From Perca fluviatilis (taxonomy: Eukaryota > Chordata > Actinopteri > Perciformes > Percidae): DNA of 64,000 bases. Numbering within the stretch: position 1 is the stretch's first letter; every line of letters starts with the position of its first letter. The notes beneath the pieces were generated by a model. It did not search any database. It saw only the letters and a program-made list of their open reading frames with translations, and was not told where the DNA came from. Both the position numbers and the translations under genes were made by a program. Positions 37,862 through 54,100 of the stretch are shown here, piece by piece. The stretch is taken from contig NC_053134.1 of assembly GCF_010015445.1 (NCBI RefSeq), positions 11,019,265 through 11,083,264 of the forward strand, given 5' to 3'.

Positions 37862-39300
37862 CTTCCTACTCTCCCCTGAAGTTCTGTAAACATAAACATT
37901 TTGGGTGTCTGCCATCGGAGATATCCAGGGCGAGTCTGTCACCAGAATCATTTCAATGCTAATTTCCCTGGCATCTGTGATAAATAAATTCACTCTGACA
38001 AACACACAGTCATCAGCTTCAGAGGATTGGACCCGTTCGTTTTTTTTTTTTTCTTGCCTCCCTGACTCCCCCTCTCTTTTTTCCCAGAGCTGGGCCATCA
38101 GGATCTGAAGCCAGCCGCATTGAATAAACACACACCAACGCGTGTACACACAAACACAGGCATACACATACACACGGATTTACTCTCAGCAGAGCAAACA
38201 TGCAAATAGTGTATGGATACGCAATACGACATATACTGTAGCATACACACATAAATGCAAACACAGAGTTATGCACACAAACTGACATAGCTGTAGATGT
38301 ACAGAACAAATACATGTGGATACTACATACACACGCATTCATGTACTGTATATGCTGGCATTTAGTACGAGTTGATTTGTCACATCTGTGCAGACGTCAC
38401 CTCTGTTTATTCAATTGTAATTCCTATCTAACATTCTTCAGTTAAAAACACATTTTCATGAGTGCAAGGTCATGCAGACTGATGGAAAGATTTATTCAGA
38501 CACACACAACCCTCTCTGTGCACACCTGAATGTCTATGTGTCTCTGCTCACAGGACATACGCCGAGGGAAGGAGAGGGAGTGTATTCTTTGTGAAGACCA
38601 GAGATAGAGGATGTTGGCCAGAGAACAGTTACATCTTTAATGTCTCTGTGCTCTGTATGAAGTAAAGGGATTCCAGGGGAATCCTCCGCAATGCAGTATT
38701 GTAGCGGGGAGTGAGGCCCCATAGCCATCAGAGGCAAGCTCGTATAGATATTCAAATATAACACAGTTATGTATTCCTACTGCATCCACAATGCACTGCT
38801 TGTATCACATTCATACACATGAACATGGAAGTGATTCATTTATATTGTCATTAGAGACACTCCCAGACATAAATGTAAACCCAAAGAGGCTGCGAGACAC
38901 TCACTCAGCAGTATGTACAGTATATAGTTGTACACACTGTTGTTTTGCATATTAATAGGTACTCTTCAATATCTATCAGTATGTAAATCAACATTTGCTG
39001 CCAGCATTTACCAATAATGGCAGTGACAACACATTTGCTTGCATGCACACGTAGAATCAAACTAAAAAAAACTCTTTATCCACAAACATCATTGGCCAAC
39101 TCCTTTCAGTGCTCATCCACTTGTGAAATCTGAGGATAAAATGCAAAGGCAAATCACAGAAAAACACCAAAGAAGTGCCTTGTGATGAGTGAAGCTGGGA
39201 TTTTGCTCTGATGACTTTTGGCAGCTTTTTTAAATATAATTCAATGCCTGTAAATTACTGTTTGTACATATTGATGTGCTGTGTGTAATATGTGGTGTCT

Positions 39301-39302
<2 letters not shown>
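37862..39302. other. Non-coding DNA
   Basis: Unique sequence. Two adjacent forkhead-type cores (TGTAAACA at 37885-37892, then TAAACA at 37893-37898) stand in a complex block at 37880-38010. Irregular CA-rich DNA follows at 38110-38340. Confidence 0.4.

Positions 39303-39384
<82 letters not shown>
39303..39384. repeat. (CA)41 microsatellite
   Basis: A perfect CA tract of 82 bases. Frames that cross it are artefacts. Confidence 0.98.
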
Positions 39385-39385
<1 letters not shown>

Positions 39386-40080
39386 TCTCTTTCTCTTCCT
39401 TTCACTTTTTCAGCTTCAGCACACACACGTACTCGACAGTTTCTCTCACGCTCCCTCATACAGTAGTGTTTATCTACCTTTCCCTCTCCTCTAAGCTGTC
39501 TCTCCCTCCTCCCCTCCTCTGCCCCTTACACTATGCCTCTAAGACCTTCATCTTCCCTGTCTCATTCTTTTCCCATCATTACTCTCCCTCCCTCTTTATT
39601 ATTTTTGCCATCACTTTTTTTTTTGAGTGCTCTTGTCTCTCCATCTCCTCGCTTCCATTTTATTTTTCCTCCCTGGAGGGTCTGTCTCCACCACTGGGAT
39701 CAGGGGCCAGGCACTCAATATCTCCCACCTTGTCATGCCGCGAGGAGGCCACCACCCTGGTTTTGTTGTGTTGACACATTGATCCTCTCTACCATGCCAC
39801 ATAGAATTGGGAGTGTGTGAATAGCAGACAGGTTTGTGTTTGTGCCAGCATGTGCCCATACGTACACAAATCAATGATGGTTGTTGCTTGACGAGCATGT
39901 GTCCGTGTTGTTCGATGCGTAGTACAGTATGTGTGAATTATTTGTTGCCCTCCTTGTGAGAACCAGTTTGAACTGGATATTTTCCAGGACACTTTATGAT
40001 AAAGGACTTATACCTGAAATCTGGAATGTTTTTAGCCATGTAAGACAATGTCAGTCGGTCAGTGACAGTACTACTACATG
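39385..40080. other. Non-coding pyrimidine-rich DNA
   Basis: The plus strand is T/C-rich to about 39680, which creates long chance frames on both strands. No recognisable protein. Confidence 0.4.
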
Positions 40081-40225
40081 CATAGGATGGATTGCCATGA
40101 AAGTGACATTCATGATGCCCACAGGATGAACTTTCCTAAGTTTGGCGGTCCAATGACCAATACTTTGTTTTATGATCAACTACCTTGAAAAACAGACCTT
40201 CCCATCAGCCTCAGCTGTTGGTCGG
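40081..40225 (+). repeat. Dispersed fish repeat with GGATGGATTGC modules, truncated copy 2
   Basis: It shares with copy 1 the module start GGATGGATTGCCATGAAA, then CACAGGATGAACTTTCCTAA. From the family's usual order it also has ACTTTGTTTTATGATCAACTACCT and CCCATCAGCCTCAGCTG. Only one module and part of the tail remain. Confidence 0.55.
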
Positions 40226-41587
40226 TCAATGATATTGTCACTGCATATTCAGCAACAGTGAAGTGACATAACTGTAGTTTGGACATCTCGAATGTAACAC
40301 TTTAAGTTTGGTTTAAGACTAGAATTAGGATCATGTTTCGTCTGAGATAAGGGTTAAGGATTTTGTGGTGAGGCTTAAAGTTCGGATTAGGGCTTAGGTA
40401 TTGTGTGAAGTCAGTGAAAATGTATCAATAAAGTAAGACTGCTTCTTGCACAGCAGTGCTGTCCCTGCTGACGACAGCAAGACTCTAGTAGCGACAGTAA
40501 TTCATCGCACACTGGGACGCTCATGTCAGTATTCCTTATAAGCCCATACAGTATTTATTCAATCACAAGTGCAACTGTGCGAACAACGCGTTTCATCAGG
40601 TTCGCTTGTCAGTGGCATTATATAGTATAGTTAGACTGCAGTTTGTGTTTGTGAGTCTTTCTCTGTGGGTTCGAACAGTTTGTCTGTTTTTGCTGCCACT
40701 GTCTGCAACCCCAGACTGTTAATTTAAGATGCTGGCTGTGCAGACATGAAGGGAGCTCTGCTGGGGAATGAGCTGTTAGCAAAAGAGGAGAGTGTGTCTG
40801 GACTCATATAACAGGGCAACTACTCCCCTCACCCCATCGGACCCCAACATCCAACCCCCAAACCACCTCCCGCCCTTCAGAGAAATCCAGGAGCCTCTTG
40901 TCTGGTCTGTTCCTGCGTCCGCACTCCCAGCAGGGATCAAACCTCAGGCGGCAGCCGCGTGAACGGGAGAGAGTAGATAAGCAGTACAAAAGGAACTGTC
41001 GCCTCTCTCTCCCTTGCCAAATGTCTCTTTTCACAGAGTTTGAATGGGAGTATAAACAGACAAAACATTTAACAGAGTGACAATGAAACAGATTGGCAAG
41101 AACATGACTATGATAGAGAAAAAAAAAAATGGGCGGGAGATAATCAATGTTTTCGAATGTATCTGTGGGTGAGATGAGTCAGAAATGTGTGTGCACAATG
41201 GACATGAAGGCCACAGAGTCAATACACATAGGCTGTGGTAAAGTCAGTTGTGTAGACACTGACGGAACATTGTGTTGTCCCTGCCTGCTGAAAGCACACA
41301 ACGGAGTGCAGTGTAGGTTAGACTCTGAACTTATCACTCCTCTAAGGTTTGCAGTTTGCTGTGCAGCACTCAAGAAAAGTACATTTGGCCCCTCTTTTCA
41401 GACATGCCATTAAATAGAAAAAGAGGAAGAATACACTGATTCAGCTGAAGTAAAATTGAGTACTGAATGTGATCGTCTGGAGGAAGCAATATGTGAAGAC
41501 CATAATTTCTTTACAAATCCAAAGTTGATGGACTTTATACAATTTTATTGAGGGGTATTCAGCATGTATGTATGTCTGCGTGAGTAT
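40226..41587. other. Unannotated non-coding DNA
   Basis: Unique sequence. TTAGG-rich irregular DNA lies at 40305-40400 (GGTTTAAGACTAGAATTAGG and similar). No gene. Confidence 0.4.
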
Positions 41588-41970
41588 GCAACAGACTGTA
41601 AAAAAAGATGGACGATGTGTCTCCACTTCCTCCCACTGGACAAAAGTGAAGCCAAAATATCCCAGATACGTGCACTGCCATCTTGCAATTTTAGAGCCAG
41701 AGTCTCCGCAGTAGTGATCCCATGGTGGAGCCGCGGTATCTAAGTCCTGCCCATACATCCGCTTGACCAATATATATATATATATATATAACTTGAACAC
41801 TTGAACAAACAGTGTGATAAGAGCTACCTAAAATGACAAACCATCTTTGGGAGAAATGTATTGTAGGTGAACTTTGATTTGGCCCATGTTGCATCCGCTA
41901 ACATGGAGGGGGGTGGGATTCATGACCTGTACTGCAGCCAGCCACCAGGGGGTGATCACTTATACAGTCA
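41588..41970. repeat. Dispersed fish repeat, interrupted by (TA)n
   Basis: The order ACAGACTGTAAAAAAAGATGG, GTGTCTCCACTTCCTCCCAC, GAAGCCAAAATATCCCAGA, CATGGTGGAGCCGCGG, then, after a TA tract, GACAAACCATCTTTGGGAG, TTTGATTTGGCCCATGT and TGCAGCCAGCCACCAGGGGG is one I recognise as a common teleost interspersed repeat. The right end is decayed, with TACAGTCATAA in place of a TACAGTCTATGG-like end mirroring the left terminus. Confidence 0.55.
41769..41791. repeat. (TA)n microsatellite inside the repeat
   Basis: About eleven TA units. Confidence 0.95.
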
Positions 41971-42408
41971 TAATAACAATATTAAGTGAGAGATACTGCA
42001 TCTTTTTGTTTTAAATAACAAATAAAGAAAATGACAAGGTATTTTGTATATCTTATCTGATGCAGCATAACTTTGTCTTGCTGTAAGCAAATATCAGGAC
42101 ACATACACACAGACGTCCATCCACCACCGAACACCTGCCCTGACCTTATACAAGGTCATTTCAAATCAGCTCTCCCCTCCCCTTCTGCCTCTCTCTTTTT
42201 CTTGCCTTAATCTCTAAGTCAACCAGAATTAATTACACATCACGTTGGATTACTTCTCAGAGCAAGGAAAGCATTGAAGATGCACTTTTTTGTCCTTATT
42301 ATATTTTCCTGCAGTGATCGGCTTTAAAATTGAACTTCAGTGGCACAACCTCAAGGTTGAAGTTGATGCCTGTGCTTTGTACGGATTTTGCTACCTGATT
42401 TACTTGTT

Positions 42409-42410
<2 letters not shown>
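41971..42410. other. Unannotated non-coding DNA
   Basis: Short unique interval between a repeat and the TC tract; nothing recognised. Confidence 0.4.

Positions 42411-42450
<40 letters not shown>
42411..42450. repeat. (TC)n microsatellite
   Basis: TC tract with a CAC interruption near its right end. Confidence 0.92.
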
Positions 42451-42569
42451 ACTGTGATTGTAGTGTTACTGTAGGTGTGCCCTTCGATTTTAGCTTCACT
42501 CTTCTCTCCCCAGCTGAGTATGCATCTGTCCTCTACACTTTAGCCCAACTTCCTGTGACAGTGTTTGTA

Positions 42570-46869
<4,300 letters not shown>

Positions 46870-47147
46870 AGTGTTGAAATGCTTAATTAATTAATTGATT
46901 AGTTTATTGATAGAAAATTAACAGTTTTGATACTTTAAGCAATGATAACTTTTTTAAGCACAAATGACCAGAAGTCGCTGGTTTCAGCCTCTCAAATATG
47001 AATATTCACTGGATTTCTTAGTCCTTCTATGGTAGTAAACCTGTTGTGTTTGAATGTGTTCATTTGGGCTTTAGGAAACTGCAATGGGCATTTTTCACAA
47101 TTTTGTGACATATTATAGGCCAAATAATTGATTGATTGATTAATTAA
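46870..47147 (+). repeat. Degenerate copy of the GCTGCAA hAT-like MITE family
   Basis: It follows the order of the intact copy at 50296: (ATTAATTGATTAG), GCCTCTCAAATATGAATATT, TGGGCTTTAGGAAAC, GGGCATTTTTCAC and GACATATTATAGGCCAAATAA, then GATTGATTGATTAA. Both terminal repeats have been lost, so this is an old or truncated insertion. Confidence 0.6.
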
Positions 47148-48000
47148 AGTGATGGTTTGGAGTAATTTCACCCTAGGGTCCTTTGCACCATGACCTCGAG
47201 CCAAACACACCCCCAGAAGCTTTTTTCACCTGGGTCGAACATTGGGAGAGTTAGCGTAGAGTAGCGTTATCAGCTGATTAGCTTAGTGCAGGGGCTAATG
47301 GACCCACGTTTGTATCTCGTAAGTTACCCCACTAATAATGCCCGAAATGATAACAAACTTCTACACTAGTACAAATAGGTTATGCACTCATAAAACGATG
47401 GAGTTTGTAAGGTTAGTTCTAGAAATTTTATGCAGCAATTTTTTTTTTTTTGCTGTGTTGTTACCTGAAAGTTTACATAGTGTTACGTTACAAAAAACAT
47501 CAAAAAGAGATACAACAAAAATATTTATTAATTTAATGATTAAATAAGGTAATGTCTCCAAACTTACCTCAATCATTACTTGTCTCCTGCTAGTTATACT
47601 ACAGCACTTACTTAAAAAAAAAAAGTTAAATTAATAAATATTTTTGTTGTATCTCTTTTCGGTGTTGTAATTTGTAGACGTCCCTAAGCACTCGTCTAAC
47701 TGCAGGTAGCAGCAGCAGCAGAGAGCAGAAGAGAGCAGGCAAGTGTTCATAAACTTCTGGTGTACTTTCAAACTTTCCAGAAACAGACGGCATGAATCTG
47801 TGCAAATGACGTTCCCCTGGACATTTGGGGGTCATCTCCATTGTTAGGCCTTGATATAAAACCATTTGGGAGACTGAGAGCCAATTACAAACCCATAAGG
47901 TTGTAAAAAATAGAACCACTTGAATCTCTAAACCTTCATTAATAGTGTTTTCACTCTGTGAACTTATCTCGGCACACCTGACAAACAACAGATTTACGTG
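47148..48000. repeat. Dispersed fish repeat with internal 34-bp inverted pair
   Basis: The left part (GTAATTTCACCCTAGGGTCC, CATGACCTCGAGCCAAACAC, GGGAGAGTTAGCGTAGAGTA, TAAGTTACCCCACTAATAAT) and the middle (GTCCCTAAGCACTCGTCTAA, then GCAGCAGCAGCAG) match a teleost interspersed repeat I recognise. Two perfect inverted 34-base arms (47503-47536 and 47626-47659, with core GAGATACAACAAAAATAT) flank ~90 bases. The right boundary is uncertain. Confidence 0.55.
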
Positions 48001-48088
48001 GTTTTGAGCGTTTGTCACTAGCTCTGTCTTTTATTGATTTTTGCTGGCGGCTCCCAGTTTGCTTTGATATGATCAAGTTGTCAAACAG

Positions 48089-48172
48089 TCCCTCTTCCAC
48101 CTTGACTTAGAGGACAGCTTCACCAAGGCTGTCATGCAACTCAGACTAAAATATGGACAAACTGTCTTTGAG
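48089..48172 (+). other. Exon-like segment (84 nt), unidentified
   Basis: A 28-codon open segment between AAACAG and a donor GAG/GTAAAT, in phase 0 at both ends. It reads with a plausible amphipathic composition (SLFHLDLEDSFTKAV, then LRLKYGQTVFE). The polypyrimidine tract before the acceptor is poor and no neighbouring exon was found. It lies just beyond the repeat ending near 48000 and might belong to repeat DNA. Confidence 0.2.
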
Positions 48173-48351
48173 GTAAATAGAGTGATCTGAGGCAGAGTGA
48201 GAAAGAGAGGGCGAACGGGGAGAGCACGGGACAAAGATCAAAGCAAGACTGCACTTTGTGTTGAATACCAATAGGTGGACATTATGCCAAATACAGTATG
48301 TGTGTTGGCTCTTGATTACAGTATATTATACTGTGAGGACCCAAACCTGAT

Positions 48352-48352
<1 letters not shown>
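48173..48352. other. Short non-coding spacer
   Basis: Purine-rich at 48190-48245; nothing else recognised. Confidence 0.4.

Positions 48353-48387
<35 letters not shown>
48353..48387. repeat. (GT)17 microsatellite
   Basis: A perfect GT tract of 35 bases. Confidence 0.96.
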
Positions 48388-48391
<4 letters not shown>

Positions 48392-49306
48392 AATTTGTGC
48401 CTGCATACGAGTGCATGTATCTACTCATTATGTAGAAACCCTAATCAAACACTGCTGAGCTCTGACCACCTGCACCCAGTTGTAAGCCAGCCGGCGTCAA
48501 TTGTGTTTGGCAGCGTCTCTTAAAAAGAAATAATTTCATCACAAGTGCAATTTTGGTTTGTGCTTAATCTATAATTAAACGGCCACTTTTATCCAAAGTG
48601 ATTTACAAAACCGAGAGTGCACTGAAAAAGCGCAGCTTGGCAACAGACCGAATCCAATCTTTTTTTTTTTACCAGCACAACCACACAGAGCCTATGCTCA
48701 AACTATTCTTATTAATCTGTCTTTTGTGCCATTTGTGTCAAAAATGTCCTAAAGTATTTAGCTTACAGACTGTCTCCAAGGAGAAACATTGAAGTCAGTG
48801 TAAAAGGGCCTTGTCACTGTTCTGCTTGCTTAACAATGACATTTATGTCACCCTTTTGGCTCACTGTGATGTGTTTACTTTTGCCACTGGCAGCTAGAAC
48901 CCCACTTCAGCTTTTTATACTCTCAACTTTGCCAAGTAAATGACAGCCATGTTGTAACCAGCAGCGGAGTCCTGGCAATGGATAGTTAGCTTTGGTAAAC
49001 ATGGAAGCTATTCCGTCAGATATAATTGGACTCTTCAGGGGGGACAGAATGATTCATCAAAGTCAAGGAGAAGGAAAGGATTCATTCTGGGATGAGTGAA
49101 AAAACAAGAAAGTGTGTCTCCCTTGTGTTGTGAGAAATAATGTTGAGACATGGCGTTTGGGATGTGGAGGAAAGGGGAGGAAGAGAACAGAGACCAGGGA
49201 AAATGGCACAAAATGAGAAAACTGTGAATGATAAATGGATAGAGGGCGAGTTCTGGAGAGCAAGGGATATGGGGTAGGTGTTGTGTAACATTTATTCATG
49301 CATGCA

Positions 49307-49309
<3 letters not shown>
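48388..49309. other. Unannotated non-coding DNA
   Basis: Unique sequence, poly(T) at 48660-48670, purine-rich plus strand at 49060-49260. No supported gene. Confidence 0.4.
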
Positions 49310-49354
<45 letters not shown>

Positions 49355-49355
49355 T

Positions 49356-49384
<29 letters not shown>
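49310..49384. repeat. (GT)n microsatellite with a TTTGTT interruption
   Basis: Two GT tracts separated near 49350. Confidence 0.96.
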
Positions 49385-49387
<3 letters not shown>

Positions 49388-50287
49388 GGAAGTGTCTGGG
49401 GGCCCTGTGTGTATTTGTGTGTCCTAATCGATTCTCTCTGTGCCTAACTTCAAGTTCTCCCTCCACCCCAGCCTTAGGGATATTTGTGTTTCCCCTGCAG
49501 CGTGCAACTTAAAAGGAAGCTCTGAAAAAACACAAAAATTAGCAAGAGACACGCGCACGCAGGCACCGCACCTCACACAGAATAGAAAATCTGTAGCATT
49601 TCTCACATCTATCACTCTCCCTCTCTGTCTCCCTCTTCAAGGGATGTTCTTTCAGCAGCCAAAGCACAGCGAGTACCAACCGACTTAGAAGAAGCCTTAG
49701 TGCCAGTTTGGCAGTATTGTGGCCCCGAGGCAATGCTGTATCACTGCATTGTCCACGTTTCAACTCACTTTGAAAGATCCAGTTAAAATCATGGGACTCC
49801 ACTTTTGACAATGGCGAATGGGTCAAATGTTTGACTTTGACTGGCTGTAAAAGTGAAAACTTCACCTGTAAAAATAAATAAGTAATGCAATAATTTGTAG
49901 GGCTCACCAGATAATAAAAAGGATAACGAAGAAAAAAAACTTGCATAAAAATATGTTTTACGTCTTTGGGTGCATTTATTTCCTTACAAATTCAACTTTA
50001 TTTTCACGAGAAAGAATATAATTTCATTTAAAAGTTAGACAGGCTTTATTATAATCAGTTTTTGCAGGACAACAGTGTGTACTAAGTTACAAGGTACCAG
50101 GTAAAGTTTATTATCATTCAAGACATAAATGTTAGGGATGCACAGCAGAATGAACCTGAGTTTACGCCACTCAATGTGCCAAAAAAGACAATAACAGCAC
50201 GCAAGATATCATTGCATTTTGAACAGTAAACTTCACCGGATTTCCATTTTCAAAAATACAGTAACTAACTTTAATTATGGAAAAGGG
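49385..50287. other. Unannotated non-coding DNA
   Basis: Unique, increasingly AT-rich sequence. The 135-codon minus frame at 49539-49946 has no domain or intron-exon support. Confidence 0.4.
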
Positions 50288-50677
50288 TGGTCAACTAGAG
50301 CTGCAAAGATGAATCAATTAAATTGATTAGTATTCAACTATTAAATGAATCGCCAACTACAAATGTTGATAATCGAGTAATCGTTTTGAGTCATTCTTTA
50401 TGAAAATAAAAGTAACAATTCTCTGATTCCAGCTTCTTAAAGGTGAATATTATCTAGCATCTAAATCCTCTGTGACAGTGAATTGAATATCTTTGAGTTG
50501 TGGACAAAACAAGACATTTGAGGATGTCAACTTGGGCTTTGAAAAAAAAAAGTGATCAACATTTTTCACTATTTTCTGACATTTTATAGACCAAACAACT
50601 AATCAATCAATTGAGAAAATAATCGACAGATTAATCAACAATGAAAAATAACCGTTAGTTGCAGCCCTATGGTCAAC
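50288..50677 (+). mobile_element. Intact hAT-like MITE with perfect 8-bp target duplication
   Basis: The element proper is 50296-50669. It starts TAGAGCTGCAA and ends TTGCAGCCCTA, an 11-bp inverted repeat with one mismatch. The octamer TGGTCAAC occurs immediately on both sides (50288-50295 and 50670-50677), the hallmark of hAT transposition. The interior holds ATTAATC/GATTAAT-type inverted subrepeats, CAGCTTCTTAAAGGTGAATA and GTTGTGGACAAAACAAGACA, typical of an abundant teleost MITE. It is 374 bp with no transposase. Confidence 0.9.
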
Positions 50678-51055
50678 AATACAGTAGAAAAGATTATAGA
50701 ACTATATCCATATATCTGTAAGGAGCAGATATCAGCTGATATTACCCGCCTGCTAAAATATTAGTCACGCTTTAGTATGGAGGAACTCCATGAATAAGCA
50801 AATGAGTTTGTACCCTGCTGGCATGTTTCATTTCCCCGTTTATTTGTTGTTGTTTACATCTCCTTAGGCGTGGCACCTCTGTGTGTACGTGGAGATGTCA
50901 GACTCACCATCAGCCCAGAGCCGTTGCTCTCTGTGTTAAGCGCCGCTGCAGGATGTCTCTGTGGTTTTGAGGTGAATCCGTGTCACTGCACGGCCCCAAG
51001 ACATTTGTGGGGCTCATCAAAGTTTTAGCCTGTTTGTGACGTCACCGTTGCAGGC

Positions 51056-51060
<5 letters not shown>
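50678..51060. other. Unannotated non-coding DNA
   Basis: A short unique interval, somewhat CpG-richer at 50930-51000; nothing recognised. Confidence 0.4.

Positions 51061-51118
<58 letters not shown>
51061..51118. repeat. (CA)29 microsatellite
   Basis: A perfect CA tract of 58 bases. Confidence 0.97.
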
Positions 51119-51121
<3 letters not shown>

Positions 51122-54100
51122 CAGACGTTATATAACCATAAACCATGACATGGCACTTGTCCCACAGAAATCCCCCTCCAGAGAGAGAAAGTTGCATCAG
51201 AGATGGGAGCGGTAGCAAACAGAAGAAACGAAGGCAGAGACTGTGGGAAATGGTGTTAGAGTGAGGGAAGAGCAGAATTACAATATAACATCAGTGTTTG
51301 TGTGTGTGTGTAACTGAGGCAAAAGGGTGGGAGAATGAGTAAAAAAAAAAAAATAAAAGATGTAAGGTAGGAAAACTGGAAGCTGTCAGAGCTGGAAGTA
51401 TTGACTGACTGACGAAGGCTTTAAAGTCTTATACACTGCACTGAACAACACATTAAAAAATGCATATGTCGGCCTCATGGTCTCCTTCTTTCTCTCTCCC
51501 ACATACATATATTCACATACTGTATATGCACTCTTTTTTTATCATTCCTCCAGCAGTCATGCAACCATCCCTATTGCTGACACCACTTCTAAAAGCTTAA
51601 TACAAGTCCTTAACTATTCCCACTTCCATAAGCATGCTTTACCCAAAGACTTCCACCAGACTCTACTCTATCTCAGTGTCAACACTTGAAGACGAGGGGC
51701 CTCAGATTGCAGCAGTGTCTCCCCTCAGCATCAAAGTTTTAAGAAAAGGGGATTTTGTGCTGCTTCTGCTGCTGCTGGTGGCGAGGGTATTGGAGATGTG
51801 CAGTATATCCCAACCTCTCTCTGACTCGGTGCTGTGCCCAACGGATGTTTATCCAGGCCCTGAGCTCACAGCTCTCGGTGGACTGGGCCTTCCACCAATC
51901 GTACTCTGCTTGAAGCCAAGCAGCTTGTGCTAAACCACGCAGGGGAGAGAGACAGAAAAGCGTGTGGGTGTGCGTGTCTGTGTTTTGTGGGAGTTTGGGT
52001 TTATGTACGTTGGATTAAAAAAGAAAAAAACAGAGTGGAAAATATAGTTCTGCACCTGTGTTTTAGTATCACCCCATCAACTGTTTATCAGTCTTCTCCA
52101 TCACCAGTTGTCCTCATTATGATGCATGTGTTCTTCCTATCGCTGTCCAGCCCTGTGGCCAAGAAATGATAGCTGCTGTAGCCTAATTTAAATTGCTCAT
52201 AACTGCCTCAGAGATATTTTGGCTGCTGATTCAACTGCTGTTGCGGTGTTTCATTTTATGTACACGGCAGCTTTACAGCCAAATCAAAACGGGTTTGTTG
52301 ACTGCACTAACCACTCACTGCACAAGTTGTTTTCACTGCAGAATGGGAATAAGGAATACAAAACAAAGTTGGCTCATGTGGTACATTGTCTTTATACTCT
52401 GTCTGATCCTCACAGGGTGCTGGAGTTCAGACATCTTGATTGACAGCTTCCTCTGTTGCGCAGTTTCCCGGCTCCGTCTGATGTTTCTTAGACACGTTAC
52501 ATCTGTGTTATATGACGCGTCTTCCCCGACATTGTTCGGGGTCTGTGATGCAAGGTTGCTGTTTTTCTAATCTATGTTCAGTACACAGGGAGATTGGTAT
52601 TTGCATGTGAATTGCTTTTCTGTTGCCTCTGATGTGGGGCACGATAGCATGCAGTATGAACGCCCTAAGGGAGAAGAGCAATTCTTTTTTTCTTCTTTCA
52701 TGTCTGTCTCCTTTGAGGCTAAAAAAACAATAGGCGGAACAGCGGCGCTCCTGCTGCATTGCTGCAGTGAAAATTGAGTAAATGTGGAAACAAGGTGTGT
52801 GAATTCTGTTTGAGCTAGATGCTCAGCTGAGAAAGTTTGGGATAGACCTCCTGGAGGTCCCATAGCTCCAGGCAACCCTGCATCCTCTCCTTTCTTCCCA
52901 CACCCCGCCTCCTATCTTCAGCCATCCCTCCACCTCATCCCTGCTGATGCCTTTGCTCTGCTCCCAACTTCCCTAGTCACACTTTCTTTCCTCTTTTCCT
53001 CCCTCTATTTCATCTCTCGCTCTTCCTCGCTCCTCCCCCTATTTCGGAGCCAGCTGTGTAACTCTGCTAATGACGCTGAGAAAGCATGCTGTCAGCACAT
53101 CCTCCAAGCCGCCAGAGCATGGTTACATAAGCTGGTTAACAGAGCAGGCCCACTGCCATGTCAACCCCTCATCATTCGTAGGAGAAAAAATGAGAGCAGA
53201 AGAAGGAGAAGATGGTGGGTGAAAAGGAAGGGGAGAGGGACAGACGTCAAGTGAGCATATGCTCAATCACTTTACTCATTTTCTGTCTCTATATCTCATA
53301 CACGCACTTCATCAACAGTCATGATCTCACCCTCATCATCTGCAATACCAACACATTTTTCATCCACGCCATACTTGGCAAAAGTTCCCTCATTCCATCA
53401 AATTCCTTTTTTATCTTCTTTCTTCTGCTTGGTCCATCATATACACACAAACACATAGACTACACTACTGAGAGGGCATCAGCCAGCCAGGGGTGTTTTT
53501 ATGACTCTCTCAGGTCGATGAGGAGGGTCACTCCTCTCATACCATCAATGGCCCTAATTAGAGCCATCAGGTAATTAAGCACAATTAGAGGATTAACAAC
53601 TGTGTTGGAATAAAAACGACAGACCTCCCGCCACGTCTAGCTGAAGGCATACAAAGAGGAAAGCATGCACGCACACGCACTTGCACCAGGCCCTTCCCCT
53701 CTCCCTTTTTTCTCATCTCCCAGTACTGCTGCGTCTCCGCTTTCATGTATCTTTTAAGACCTTTCTTTTCTTTTTGGCATCCCTGCTTAAAACCGTAGAT
53801 TCTCTTTAACAATCTAAATTGCCCCAGTTGTATTCTCCCCCATCTACCCTCTAATCTCTAACTCAGCCGCAGAAAGCAAGGTCATACGGGACAGCCGAAA
53901 AGAAAGGCGAGCATAGCTACACAGGGAAGAATATGAGAATAGAGAGTTACAGCCCTCAAACGGCTCTCTGGCATCACAAAACAAAGTCCTCTGCTTTATA
54001 ACATTATTAGCCTGCTAACAAAGAGAAATGAGCTGCGTACGTGTAACAAATTGGAGCACCACCTAAAACAAATGAAGCCTCACAAAAACACAAACTCCAC

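Noticed and set aside
37471..37962. 163-codon plus-strand frame
   Set aside because: Runs through a pyrimidine-rich region and the TC tract (poly-SL), so it is a composition artefact.
41441..41800. 119-codon minus-strand frame
   Set aside because: Covers a dispersed repeat and the TA tract; no coding homology recognised.
49539..49946. 135-codon minus-strand frame
   Set aside because: No domain, no splice context, and part of it lies in AT-rich DNA.
51634..51933. 99-codon frame with a Leu-rich stretch resembling a membrane segment
   Set aside because: The Leu run comes from a CTGCTTCTGCTGCTG repeat; no recognised relatives or splice sites.
52219..52443. 74-codon frame with protein-like composition
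   Set aside because: It begins at TTG rather than ATG, has no splice context and could not be tied to any family.
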